From Bacillota bacterium (GTDB lineage: Bacteria > Bacillota > Bacilli > Alicyclobacillales > Alicyclobacillaceae), in assembly GCA_021816665.1 (NCBI GenBank), contig JAKAXI010000089.1, forward strand, positions 1 to 7,417: a DNA stretch of 7,417 bases, written 5' to 3'. Below are positions 1 through 6,582 of this stretch, one piece after another (position 1 is the stretch's first letter; each line of letters starts with the position of its first letter). Position numbers and translations under genes: made by a program. The notes below the pieces were generated by a model. The model saw nothing but the letters and a program-made list of their open reading frames with translations, searched no databases and was not told where the DNA came from.

Positions 1-95
1 AATTCTGTGGAGGCAAGCGAAACGCAATGTCAAAAATGTCGTTAATACTGCCTATATACCGAATTCACGACGCCTTCGATATATTGACTTGCGGC

Positions 96-123
96 GCAGC
101 ACGCAGCACGCAGCACGCAACAG
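96..123. repeat. GCAGCAC 7-bp tandem repeat
   Basis: Three perfect head-to-tail copies of GCAGCAC lie at 96-102, 103-109 and 110-116, followed by a degenerate fourth copy (GCAACAG, 117-123). The tract sits about 20 bp beyond the stop codon of aspD, in the 145-bp left edge where I see no gene. It may be simple replication-slippage sequence. No clear hairpin followed by a T tract was found, so I do not call it a terminator. Confidence 0.7.
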
Positions 124-145
124 GGCAGCCCGCGCCGTGGCACCC

Positions 146-1798
146 TTACTTGCTCCCCTGCCACTCCGAGACGTACTTCTCAAGCGAATTGTGCAACTCA
201 TGTCCGATACGCGTATACGCGTCGTCTTCAAGGTTCGCGAGCGACACCCGAATCGACCAAGTCGGTCCGTGAAAGCCGCCGCCGTTCAGCAGCACGATCG
301 AAGACTTTTCCGCGAGTCGAAACAGGATGTCAACCGGTTCGTAGTGGTCCTGAAGGTACTGCGTGAACGCCTCACCGTAATGGCGATTCGACCACTCCGC
401 CAAGTCAAACTCTGTGTAGTAGTCCGCGCAGTACGACAGCGCTGGCTCAGGAAGTTCCAGTCCTTCGTACAAGAGGCGCATGCGCCGCCGGCAGATCGCC
501 TGCGTCTGCCGCTTGTACACATCGTCACGGTCGAGCAGCGCAAATGCGGAAAAGAGGGTCATCTGCACTTGCTGCGGCGTCGACAGACCCGCCGTGTGGT
601 TGAGCGCCACCTGCCGACTGTCGGCAACCAAGCGGTCGATGAACTTCAACTTCTCCGGGTGCCTTGTGAGCGAACTGTAGCGCTTATTCAGTTCGGCGTG
701 CTTGTCATCCGGCAGGTGTGCCAGACGATCGTCGAAGACGTTCTCTTCTGCCACTGCGATCACGCCAAGCCTCCACCCGGTTACGCCAAAGTACTTGGAA
801 AACGAGTACACCCCAATCGTGTTGTAGGGAATGTCTGCGATAAGCGAGCGAAAATCGTCTACGAATGTGGAGTAGACGTCGTCCGTGATCACCATCAGTT
901 GGGGGTTGTCACGGCGGACGATGTCCGTCAAACGCTGCCTACTCTCGGGGCTTAGAGCCACAGATGGCGGGTTGCTCGGGTTGACGAGAAAGAGCGCGCG
1001 AATCGATGAGTCGCGCAGTTTATCCAACTCTTGGTCCGGGTACTGCCAGGTGTGGTCGCCTTGTGCGTCTAGGCCAGACGCCTTAATTTCCACAACGTCA
1101 AAGGCATAGCGGTCGAGTTCCGGGATCTCGACGTACGGCGGAAACACAGGAACCATGATGGCGATTTTGTCGCCGCGCCCGAGCAGCCCGTTGGCCTGCA
1201 GTGTGTCGAAGATGTAGCACATCGCCGCCGTGGCACCTTCCACCGCGAACAGCTGAAACCGACCGGCCTTCGCCTCGCACTCTCCAGCGCATAGTTCCTG
1301 CATGACGTAGTCGTGTACGATCCGCTCAGCGTGCACCAGCATCCGGTCAGGCGTCGGGTAGTTGTCGCCGATGATTCCGTCGACCAGCTCATGGACCCAC
1401 TCATCCGGATCGAATCCACACTGGTCGATCCCGTAGTCGACAATGCGCTGTAAAAGTGCCACACCTTCGCCAACGTGGCCGCCCTCGCCATGGTTCTGCG
1501 TATAACTGCGAAGTCGGTCTGCGATACCCTTGATCCCGGGTTTACCACCGAGGTCTCCGTCCGACCACACCCGGCGGCTCTCGTCGAGAGCAAACTGACC
1601 GAGGACGAAGAATGCTTCGCGAGGAGTAGTCGCGATCCAATTAGGATTCCCTCGCCCCGCGTCAAGCAGCACCCGCGCGCTCTTTCGGTCGCGTCGGTGC
1701 GCGAGATCAAGCAACTCATTTTTCAACTCAAACGGGCTGATGGCCTCAAAAGAACGCTCCATCACCCGCCGCTTGTCGAGTGTCATATCGGTACTCAT
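146..1798 (-). CDS. aspD: Aspartate 4-decarboxylase / aspartate aminotransferase (bifunctional, PLP-dependent)
   Basis: This cytosolic PLP enzyme of fold type I (aminotransferase class I/II) converts L-aspartate to L-alanine and CO2, and the family also has aspartate aminotransferase activity. The protein has 550 residues, close to the roughly 530 of characterised AsdA/AspD enzymes. Visible landmarks are GRGNPNW at 48-54, NPSNPP at 273-278, DDVYS at 306-310, the Schiff-base lysine K335 in SFSKYFGVTGWR, and the C-terminal substrate-carboxylate arginine R517 in GPTWSIRVSL. The long N-terminal region before the catalytic core and the KYFGVTGWR signature separate it from ordinary aspartate aminotransferases. 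The ATG at 1798 has an AGGGGGG ribosome site 7 nt upstream (1806-1812); a second Met at residue 5 is possible but has no better site. It is divergent from an MFS exporter gene, not paired with the AspT aspartate:alanine antiporter known from some lactic acid bacteria. The gene appears intact. Confidence 0.93.
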   Translation of the reverse strand: MSTDMTLDKRRVMERSFEAISPFELKNELLDLAHRRDRKSARVLLDAGRGNPNWIATTPREAFFVLGQFALDESRRVWSDGDLGGKPGIKGIADRLRSYTQNHGEGGHVGEGVALLQRIVDYGIDQCGFDPDEWVHELVDGIIGDNYPTPDRMLVHAERIVHDYVMQELCAGECEAKAGRFQLFAVEGATAAMCYIFDTLQANGLLGRGDKIAIMVPVFPPYVEIPELDRYAFDVVEIKASGLDAQGDHTWQYPDQELDKLRDSSIRALFLVNPSNPPSVALSPESRQRLTDIVRRDNPQLMVITDDVYSTFVDDFRSLIADIPYNTIGVYSFSKYFGVTGWRLGVIAVAEENVFDDRLAHLPDDKHAELNKRYSSLTRHPEKLKFIDRLVADSRQVALNHTAGLSTPQQVQMTLFSAFALLDRDDVYKRQTQAICRRRMRLLYEGLELPEPALSYCADYYTEFDLAEWSNRHYGEAFTQYLQDHYEPVDILFRLAEKSSIVLLNGGGFHGPTWSIRVSLANLEDDAYTRIGHELHNSLEKYVSEWQGSK

Positions 1799-1823
1799 CT
1801 GTGAGCCCCCCTGTCGCGCTCAT

Positions 1824-1833
1824 TGTGCGCACA
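1824..1833. promoter_or_regulatory. Perfect 10-bp palindrome in the aspD/MFS divergent region
   Basis: TGTGCGCACA is a perfect palindrome 26 bp upstream of the aspD start and 90 bp upstream of the exporter start. Its place between two divergent genes would suit an operator. A 10-bp palindrome can arise by chance and no second copy was seen, so the call is weak. Confidence 0.2.
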
Positions 1834-1859
1834 CGCGCCACAGGGTATGCGTTTCACGG

Positions 1860-1888
1860 TTCACTTTCTGCTAGACTGTGCATAGATT
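1860..1888 (+). promoter_or_regulatory. Possible sigma-A promoter of the MFS gene
   Basis: TTCACT (1860-1865) and TAGATT (1883-1888) match the -35 and -10 consensus at 4 of 6 positions each with an ideal 17-bp spacer. They lie 35 bp before the ATG at 1923. The expected transcript would start near 1895 and include the GGAGG site at 1912-1916. No comparably good pair was found for aspD on the other strand. Confidence 0.35.
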
Positions 1889-1922
1889 CGGCACATCTGA
1901 ACTTTTCAGCTGGAGGCTTGGC

Positions 1923-3170
1923 ATGTCGACTTCACCATCTCCCGCCCCCGGGCGTCCACACGCGTGGAACCGCGCGTCGTTTCTGATTCTGTTGTTGTTT
2001 CTCGTCTCCATGAACCTCCGACCTGCCATTACGTCGCTCTCACCCGTGCTTGACACCGTGTCGAGCGACCTCGGTATGAACGGCGTCGTCACGAGTTGGT
2101 TGACGTCTATACCCGTTCTGTGCATGGGGATCTTCGCGCCGCTCGCTGCACTCGCTGGTTCGCGTTTTGGCGTCGAACGGACCCTGACCGCCTGTCTCGT
2201 ACTGATCGGCGGGGCCATCGGTCTGCGTGCCTTTACGGATACAGCCTGGTCGCTGCTTGGCACAGCGTTCCTCGCTGGTGTCGGCATGGCGGTCGCAGGC
2301 CCACTGGTCTCCGCCTTCATCAAGCGCTACTTCGAAAGCCGTGCGGCTGCCATGGTCGGCGTGTACACGGCCGGGATGGGCATTGGCTCTGCGATTTGCG
2401 CAGGTCTCGTCGTCCCTGTCATGCGCGGTTTCAACGGGTCCTGGCGCGCAGCGCTTGCCGTGTGGGTCGTCTACGCCGTGATCGCTTTAATTTTTTGGAT
2501 CCCGACCGTCCACCGCCACGCTCCAGCCATTGAAACAAACGTGACGCCTGTGCGGCTCGGCGAACTGCCTTGGCGCGTGCCGCGTGTCTGGCTGTTGATG
2601 CTCGTCTTCGGGCTTCAGTCAGGGCTCTACTACGCGATCAGCACGTGGCTCGCGCCGTTGGTTCACGAAAACGGTTCGACACTGGCGGTCTCCGGCGCCG
2701 TGTTGACGGTGTACTCCGTTGTCCAACTGGTGGCGAATCTGCTGGCGCCCGTCATGGTGCACCGGACTGGTCACCCGGACCGCTGGCTGCTCGTCGGCTC
2801 CGTTGTCCTCCTTGTCGGCTTGGTCTTGCTCAACTTCTTCTCCACTGTCTTGACACCATGGGTTGGGGCTGTTTTTGTCGGCCTTGGCATTGGTGGGCTG
2901 TTTCCACTCGCACTTCTCCTCCCGTTCACGGAGGCAGACTCGCCACAGCGCGTGAACGATTGGACGTCGGCGATGTTGTTTGGCGGCTATATCTTCAGCA
3001 GCCTCATCCCCATGCTTGTCGGTTACATTAAGGACGTACTCGGCAGTTACCAACACGCGTTTATCGCGCTGATTGTGCTCTGTGTCGTCCTCGGCGCCAC
3101 GACGTTTGCTGTGCGCCCAAGCGCGACGTCGGTAGGCGTCGACACAGACACTGACAACTTAGCGCAGTAA
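1923..3170 (+). CDS. MFS transporter, CynX/NimT family
   Basis: This is a 12-helix inner-membrane secondary transporter of the CynX/NimT (cyanate / 2-nitroimidazole) branch of the major facilitator superfamily; the substrate cannot be read from sequence. The 415-residue protein shows the branch signature NLRPAIT at the end of helix 1 (31-37), the GSRFG/R loop between helices 2 and 3 (79-85), a central cytoplasmic loop near 196-220, and the GGLFPLALLLP segment at 324-334 in the second half. The frame is open from a GTG at 1878, but the ATG at 1923 is preferred: GGAGG (1912-1916) lies 6 nt upstream, and the extra 15 residues would be unusual for the family. It is divergent from aspD, which suggests, without proof, export or uptake of an amino-acid-related compound. 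A paralogue of the same family is cut by the right end of the window. Confidence 0.9.
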   Translation: MSTSPSPAPGRPHAWNRASFLILLLFLVSMNLRPAITSLSPVLDTVSSDLGMNGVVTSWLTSIPVLCMGIFAPLAALAGSRFGVERTLTACLVLIGGAIGLRAFTDTAWSLLGTAFLAGVGMAVAGPLVSAFIKRYFESRAAAMVGVYTAGMGIGSAICAGLVVPVMRGFNGSWRAALAVWVVYAVIALIFWIPTVHRHAPAIETNVTPVRLGELPWRVPRVWLLMLVFGLQSGLYYAISTWLAPLVHENGSTLAVSGAVLTVYSVVQLVANLLAPVMVHRTGHPDRWLLVGSVVLLVGLVLLNFFSTVLTPWVGAVFVGLGIGGLFPLALLLPFTEADSPQRVNDWTSAMLFGGYIFSSLIPMLVGYIKDVLGSYQHAFIALIVLCVVLGATTFAVRPSATSVGVDTDTDNLAQ

Positions 3171-3175
3171 AAGTT

Positions 3176-3412
3176 AAGCTTCAGGTGGCTACGTCAAGTG
3201 CCTCCATTGCTTGGCAATTTCAATGCGGCGTGCCAGTTTTGACAGCCGTTTTTGTACTGCTGACCGGGATCACGGGAATTCTCGTCGGGCCGTGGCTATT
3301 CCGTCGGCTGCGCCTGCAGACCGCAGTTGGCAAGGAGACGCTGATGATGTAGGCTTCATTGCCCCATCACGGGCACGGCACCCACCACGCAGGTGGCGCA
3401 GTCTCTGCGAAG
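3176..3412 (+). pseudogene. Degraded C-terminal fragment of an LrgB/CidB-family membrane protein
   Basis: Read from 3185, this frame gives VATSSASIAWQF, then CGVPVLTAVFVLLTG, then ITGILVGPWLFRRLRL, and stops with TAG at 3350-3352. The order matches the C-terminal half of LrgB/CidB/YohK proteins: the PKSVATP-like membrane motif, then GG(I/V)PxLTAVFVxLTG, then GxxxGPxLLRxLRI. After the stop, the same frame continues as HHGHGTHHA (from 3365), which recalls the family's HGIGTARA motif, and ends with TGA at 3413-3415. The first half of the gene is missing, the frame has no start codon, and an upstream stop lies at 3152-3154 inside the MFS gene, so it cannot make a normal protein. LrgB proteins work with LrgA/CidA in control of autolysis or metabolite export; no partner is visible. 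The part before 3352 is the better supported; the tail is weaker. Confidence 0.7.
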
Positions 3413-3420
3413 TGACTAGT

Positions 3421-4053
3421 CTACAGCGGCCGCAACACGGCGCGCACTGGGCTGCCGTCGGCATCGGCCAGCGCGAGTGGCAACGCGATGAACTCGTAGT
3501 CACCGGGCACAACTTCGTCGAGCACCAGTCCTTCAACGATCGCGATGCCTTCCGCCGTCAGCGCGTGATGCGTCGGCAGTGGTTTGCTGTCGAGCACGTC
3601 GACGGACGGCAAGTCGACGCCGAACAGGCGGATGCCAAGGCTGGAGAGAAACGGCCCTAGAGCGGGATCAAGCGGAGGAATTCGGCTCGGGAAGTTTACT
3701 CTGTCCCGCCAGGCGTCCGTCCGTACGAGCAATCGCGTTACGCCTGTAAGGTCGCACGCCGAGAGCGCATCGGGCCCAAGCACACCACCTTCGGCAAGCG
3801 GAAGGTGCACTACGCGCGCTGGTCCAATGAATGCGTCGAGGTCAAGGTCAGCTGCGCGAAGGCCATCGTCGTCGAAGTGAAACGGGGCATCGACGTGCGT
3901 GCCGGTGTGGATGCTCATCGTGACGCACCCGACGTTGACTGAGCCGCTGTCGGCTTTCGTCCACGCCAGCTCATAGGAAAACGGCGTGTCTCCCGGCCAC
4001 GTGGCAACGCCCTTTGTCAGCCGCTGCGAGACGTCGATCCACCCTCTGCTCAC
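3421..4053 (-). CDS. kynB: Kynurenine formamidase (arylformamidase, cyclase family)
   Basis: This cytosolic metal-dependent hydrolase of the bacterial cyclase-like arylformamidase family converts N-formyl-L-kynurenine to L-kynurenine and formate, the second step of tryptophan breakdown through kynurenine. The 210-residue length is normal for KynB. The N-terminus has the family's W/D pattern ([16 protein letters not shown]). The metal-binding signature [12 protein letters not shown] is at 49-60, with H49, H53 and D55 as expected ligands and H59 as the expected catalytic histidine. The GVDLPSVD segment (145-152) and the [15 protein letters not shown] segment (162-176) are also typical. The start is a GTG that overlaps the kynU stop codon (GTGA), so it is probably translated by coupling with kynU. 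No strong ribosome site of its own is visible. The kynU neighbour confirms the pathway role. Confidence 0.93.
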   Translation of the reverse strand: MSRGWIDVSQRLTKGVATWPGDTPFSYELAWTKADSGSVNVGCVTMSIHTGTHVDAPFHFDDDGLRAADLDLDAFIGPARVVHLPLAEGGVLGPDALSACDLTGVTRLLVRTDAWRDRVNFPSRIPPLDPALGPFLSSLGIRLFGVDLPSVDVLDSKPLPTHHALTAEGIAIVEGLVLDEVVPGDYEFIALPLALADADGSPVRAVLRPL

Positions 4054-5327
4054 GCGATCACGTCCCGTTCGTTCGCAAACTGTTCGTACATCTTCTCCTC
4101 CATCACGCGCTTCAGCCGCTGGACAGCCTCGAACACGTCGGTGAAGCGGGTGTAGAGAGCAATCGGCGCGAGTCGAACGATGTCCGGCGACCGGAAGTCC
4201 GGCACCACCCCAACCGTCTTCAGGGCCTTGCAGATGCGGGCTGCGTCGGTGTGAACGAGCGCCACATGGCCGCCGCGCGCGCCGGCGTCCTGCGGGTTGG
4301 CGATGGTGAAGCCGGCGTTCGGGATCTCCTGTTCGATCAGCTCCATCAGAAAGCGTGTGAGCTTGAGCGACTTCTCTCTGACACGTTCGATCCCGGCCTC
4401 TTCAAACATCTCCAGCGACCCGATGATCGGCGCCGCACTGAGCACATGCGGTGTGCCAAGTTGATAGGCGCCAGCGTGCGCCGCCGGGCAAAAGGTGTGT
4501 TCCATGTCAAACTGTACGCCTTTGTCCGAACCGAACCAACCTGCAAGCCCCGGCAGGAGGTCGAAGTGGCGGCGATTGACGTAGAGGCCTGCGACCGCTC
4601 CCGGGCCGCCGTTCAGGTACTTATAGTCGCACCAAAACGCGAAGTCGACGTCCCACGCGGACAGCTCATGCGGCAGTGCGCCGACCGAGTGACAGAGATC
4701 GAAACCGATCGGGATCCCGCGCTCGTGCGCCGCCTTTGTCAGGCGCGGCAAGTCGAGCCACTGGCCGCTTCGATACAGCACCGAAGGCAACAGGACGAGC
4801 GCGACATCGTCCGTCATGGCGGCAATCAGGGCGTCTTCGTCAAGCGTGCGGCCGTCGCGGCTGTGGACGCGAACGAGGTCTTCATCCGCATCGTAACCGT
4901 GCAGCCGCAGTTGGCTCTGGAGGGCGTAGATGTCGGTTGGAAAGTCGAGCTCATCGGCGACAATTTTAGCCCGCTCCGGCGTCGGCTGATAAAACGTCGC
5001 GACGAGTTGGTGCAGATTCACCGTGGTCGATCCTGTCACCACCACTTCGTCTGGTTCAGCGCCGACGAGCGCTGCCAGCTTTGCGCCGAGGCGCTCGGAC
5101 AGGTCAAACCACGGGTACTCGCCCTGGCTCCAACCGTCGATCCCGTATCGCTTCCAGCTCTCAAGCAGCGCCAGCGTCGTCTGCTCTGCGCGCTTCGACA
5201 ACAGGCCGAGCGAATTGCCATCGAGGTAGACGACGCCTTCCTGCAGGTAGAACTCCTCACGGAACGACTTCAGCGGGTCTGCGGCATCGAGTTCTCGCGC
5301 GTGATCAAGTGTGTACTTCTGCGGCAT
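4050..5327 (-). CDS. kynU: Kynureninase
   Basis: This cytosolic PLP enzyme (aminotransferase class V fold) cleaves L-kynurenine to anthranilate and L-alanine; it can also act on 3-hydroxykynurenine. The protein has 425 residues, the usual size. Motifs seen are [10 protein letters not shown] at 34-43 near the N-terminus, the cofactor-binding [15 protein letters not shown] (208-222, with D210 and H213), and the Schiff-base lysine K236 in [10 protein letters not shown]. The ATG at 5327 has a strong GGAGGT site (5333-5338) 5 nt upstream. The last four bases overlap the GTG start of kynB, a usual arrangement for a kynUB operon. The gene is 56 bp downstream of sdpI on the same strand with no terminator seen between, so it could be read through from the sdpR promoter as well as from its own. 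kynA (tryptophan 2,3-dioxygenase) is not in the window. Confidence 0.95.
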   Translation of the reverse strand: MPQKYTLDHARELDAADPLKSFREEFYLQEGVVYLDGNSLGLLSKRAEQTTLALLESWKRYGIDGWSQGEYPWFDLSERLGAKLAALVGAEPDEVVVTGSTTVNLHQLVATFYQPTPERAKIVADELDFPTDIYALQSQLRLHGYDADEDLVRVHSRDGRTLDEDALIAAMTDDVALVLLPSVLYRSGQWLDLPRLTKAAHERGIPIGFDLCHSVGALPHELSAWDVDFAFWCDYKYLNGGPGAVAGLYVNRRHFDLLPGLAGWFGSDKGVQFDMEHTFCPAAHAGAYQLGTPHVLSAAPIIGSLEMFEEAGIERVREKSLKLTRFLMELIEQEIPNAGFTIANPQDAGARGGHVALVHTDAARICKALKTVGVVPDFRSPDIVRLAPIALYTRFTDVFEAVQRLKRVMEEKMYEQFANERDVIA

Positions 5328-5353
5328 GCGGCACCTCCGGACTTGTGTAGGTT

Positions 5354-5375
5354 CGTGCGTCTATCGTACCGCACG
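5354..5375 (-). promoter_or_regulatory. Inverted repeat in the kynU leader, possible operator
   Basis: CGTGCG (5354-5359) and CGCACG (5370-5375) are perfect 6-bp inverted repeats separated by 10 bp, in the short gap between sdpI and kynU. On the coding strand the loop contains TACGAT, a 4-of-6 match to a -10 element, but no convincing -35 was found. The spacing would suit a dimeric regulator; a small RNA hairpin is also possible. It lacks a T tract, so it is not a Rho-independent terminator. Confidence 0.3.
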
Positions 5376-5383
5376 GGTAGCCA

Positions 5384-6142
5384 TTACGGCGACTGCGCGT
5401 AGAAATAGGACGCCACAACCGTAACGATAGCCCACAGCACAACTGGTCCCGCGACGGCCAGGACCAGCAACGGCGACGGCGGGAGAACCCAGGACAGGAC
5501 GATGATGACGATCGCGGTCGGGATCCCAAGGTGTCCTCCGAACCGATGTGTCCGCACCCACGTCGAATCGCTCGACAGTGTCCACGGTGTGCGGATCCCG
5601 ACCCACCAGTTGGGTTGGAGACGGGGCAGCACGTTCGTGATCGCGAGGAACATCAGTCCGACAAAAGTCGGTGCGAAGCGCATGGTCGGATATGCGATGA
5701 TGTGAAGCGCGCGCCCAAGTACCCACAAGTAGACGAGGCCGATGAAGACGACAACCGCACCTCCAATAAAGCGATAGGTCCCCCAAAACCGATCGTAGTT
5801 GCGCCGCTTCGGGTCAATGCGCCAAAACACTTGCCAGAGTAGCATGATGGCGAGGATGAGCGCAGGCTCGTACGCCACCACGAAGTACCGCGGCGTCGAA
5901 AAGCCCGCGTGGTGCCCGTTTGGGCCAACCTTCGGCACACGAACTGGCAAAACGAAAAACGCGACGATGCCGCATGCAACCATTAGTCCCCAAGCCAGCC
6001 AACCCCACCACGGAATTGCGTTACCCTTCTTCACGGTCGTTGTCGTGTCCGGCTTCACGGTCGTTCTCATGGTCGGCTTCATCGTCGTTGTCGTGCCCGG
6101 CTTCACGGTCGGCTTTATCGTCCTCTTTATCGTCTTCTTCAT
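5384..6142 (-). CDS. sdpI: SdpI-family immunity/signalling membrane protein with a basic repeat N-terminus
   Basis: SdpI is a polytopic membrane protein. In Bacillus subtilis it gives immunity to the SDP killing peptide and, when engaged, holds the repressor SdpR at the membrane. This 252-residue protein has about six membrane segments (near 45-63, 87-107, 126-143, 155-172, 205-222, 224-247). The first part is DUF1648-like, and the hallmark SdpI motif PNWWVGIRTPWTLSSDSTW begins at P177, followed by THR at 198-200. Residues 1-40 are an added, threonine-rich basic extension made of 8-residue repeats starting with KP, with 11 Lys/Arg and one Asp. The ATG at 6142 is chosen because GGAGGGGG (6151-6158) lies 8 nt upstream; the frame is open further back but without a comparable site. 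The first 122 bp overlap the end of sdpR in another frame. The positive N-terminus predicts a cytoplasmic location. Confidence 0.88.
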   Translation of the reverse strand: MKKTIKRTIKPTVKPGTTTTMKPTMRTTVKPDTTTTVKKGNAIPWWGWLAWGLMVACGIVAFFVLPVRVPKVGPNGHHAGFSTPRYFVVAYEPALILAIMLLWQVFWRIDPKRRNYDRFWGTYRFIGGAVVVFIGLVYLWVLGRALHIIAYPTMRFAPTFVGLMFLAITNVLPRLQPNWWVGIRTPWTLSSDSTWVRTHRFGGHLGIPTAIVIIVLSWVLPPSPLLVLAVAGPVVLWAIVTVVASYFYAQSP

Positions 6143-6410
6143 GGCTGTATCCCCCTCCGAAATGCTCCATGACCCATGCCAGCCACTCCTGCAGGACGGT
6201 TGTGTTGAGGCGGTACAAGATAAACGTTCCGTCCCGCTCATCTACCACCAAGTTCGCGTTTTTGAGCACGCTCAGATGCCGACTAATGGTCGGCTGTGCG
6301 TGCGGAAAGCGACTGGCGATCTCACCCGCTGTCATGGGCCCGTTCTTCAACAGCTCGAGCACTTTGCGCCGCGTGCCGTCCGACATCGCCTTGAAGACGC
6401 TCTCGTTCAC
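6021..6410 (-). CDS. sdpR: ArsR-family transcriptional autorepressor, SdpR-like, with an acidic repeat tail
   Basis: This small winged-helix DNA-binding repressor is expected to repress its own sdpRI operon and to be released from DNA when SdpI binds it at the membrane. The core (about 1-89) has the SdpR pattern VFKAMSDGTRRKVLELL (5-21), the helix-turn-helix from MTAGEIASRF to QPTISRHLSVLK (26-50), the wing DERDGTFILYRL, and LNTTVLQEW. The GTG at 6410 is preferred: AGGTGA (6416-6421) lies 5 nt upstream and the product then begins MNESVFKA, as in B. subtilis SdpR. Other GTG codons at 6419 and 6440 are in frame, but 6440 would lie only a few bases from the expected transcription start and has no ribosome site. 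Residues 90-129 are an extra tail with 21 Asp/Glu and 5 Lys/Arg in an 8-residue repeat, roughly doubling nothing of the core and ending in the sdpI overlap; B. subtilis SdpR is only about 90 residues. Confidence 0.9.
   Translation of the reverse strand: MNESVFKAMSDGTRRKVLELLKNGPMTAGEIASRFPHAQPTISRHLSVLKNANLVVDERDGTFILYRLNTTVLQEWLAWVMEHFGGGYSHEEDDKEDDKADREAGHDNDDEADHENDREAGHDNDREEG
6029..6112. repeat. 24-bp tandem repeat coding in two frames
   Basis: Three 24-bp units lie at 6029-6052, 6053-6076 and 6077-6100, each beginning CTTCAYSGTCGTT on the plus strand and ending GG. A half unit (CTTCACGGTCGG) follows at 6101-6112, and related CTTTATCGTC sequence runs on to 6140. Because 24 is a multiple of three, both overlapping minus-strand genes read it as 8-residue repeats: an acidic DREAGHDN type in SdpR and a basic KPGTTTTM type in SdpI. 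Changes in copy number would keep both frames open. Confidence 0.9.
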
Positions 6411-6449
6411 TCCGCTCACCTGCCCTTCCGTGTATCCCACTTTGATTTC

Positions 6450-6477
6450 ATTATATAGCTAAATAGCTAAATGTGAA
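6450..6477 (-). promoter_or_regulatory. Sigma-A promoter of sdpRI
   Basis: On the minus strand TTCACA (6477-6472, 5 of 6 matches to the -35 consensus) is followed after 16 bp by a perfect TATAAT (6455-6450). This is the best promoter in the window. Transcription should start near 6443, about 33 nt before the preferred GTG start of sdpR at 6410. That geometry argues against the GTG at 6440 as the start codon. The promoter probably also serves sdpI and possibly kynUB. Confidence 0.8.
6456..6469. promoter_or_regulatory. Probable SdpR operator: twin TAGCTA palindromes in the promoter spacer
   Basis: Two copies of the self-complementary hexamer TAGCTA (6456-6461 and 6464-6469) separated by AA fill nearly all of the 16-bp spacer between the -35 and -10 boxes of the sdpR promoter. 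The whole 14 bp is itself an inverted repeat apart from its centre. ArsR-family repressors usually bind AT-rich palindromes that overlap their own promoters, so this is the natural candidate site for SdpR autorepression. The binding itself is inference. Confidence 0.6.
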
Positions 6478-6518
6478 ATAATGACGTATGCCGAGGTGGT
6501 GTCGCTGGGGCCGGGGCG

Positions 6519-6582
6519 GGGGCCTGTGACCTGGCAGGGCCTGTGACCGGGCCGGGGCCTGTGACCTGGCAGGGCCTGTGAC
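6519..6582. repeat. GGGCCTGTGAC repeat, four copies in two 29-bp blocks
   Basis: GGGCCTGTGAC occurs at 6520-6530, 6537-6547, 6555-6565 and 6572-6582, with start-to-start spacing of 17, 18 and 17 bp. The copies form two identical 29-bp blocks (6519-6547 and 6554-6582) with a 35-bp period. The tract is very GC-rich and abuts the 42-bp array directly. It begins about 40 bp upstream of the sdpR -35 box, so it could be a binding array or simply duplicated sequence. Confidence 0.85.

Noticed and set aside
89..955. Plus-strand open frame opposite aspD
   Set aside because: It lies antisense to the conserved C-terminal half of AspD, in GC-rich DNA where long shadow frames are common.
1878..1922. GTG at 1878 as the start of the MFS gene
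   Set aside because: It has no ribosome site, it lies upstream of the expected transcription start, and the GGAGG before the ATG at 1923 fits far better.
3382..3409. Two small hairpins (CCACC/GGTGG and CGCAG/CTGCG) as a terminator for kynB
   Set aside because: Stems are only 5 bp and no T tract follows on the minus strand. They also fall in the lrgB relic, so they may be chance.
4014..5402. Long plus-strand open frame opposite kynU and kynB
   Set aside because: It is antisense to two genes with clear family motifs. Its product is arginine- and valine-rich shadow sequence without recognisable domains.
6143..6241. Longer SdpI starting at 6241
   Set aside because: The extra 33 residues are sdpR core sequence read in another frame. 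The GGAGGGGG site 8 nt before 6142 supports the shorter form.
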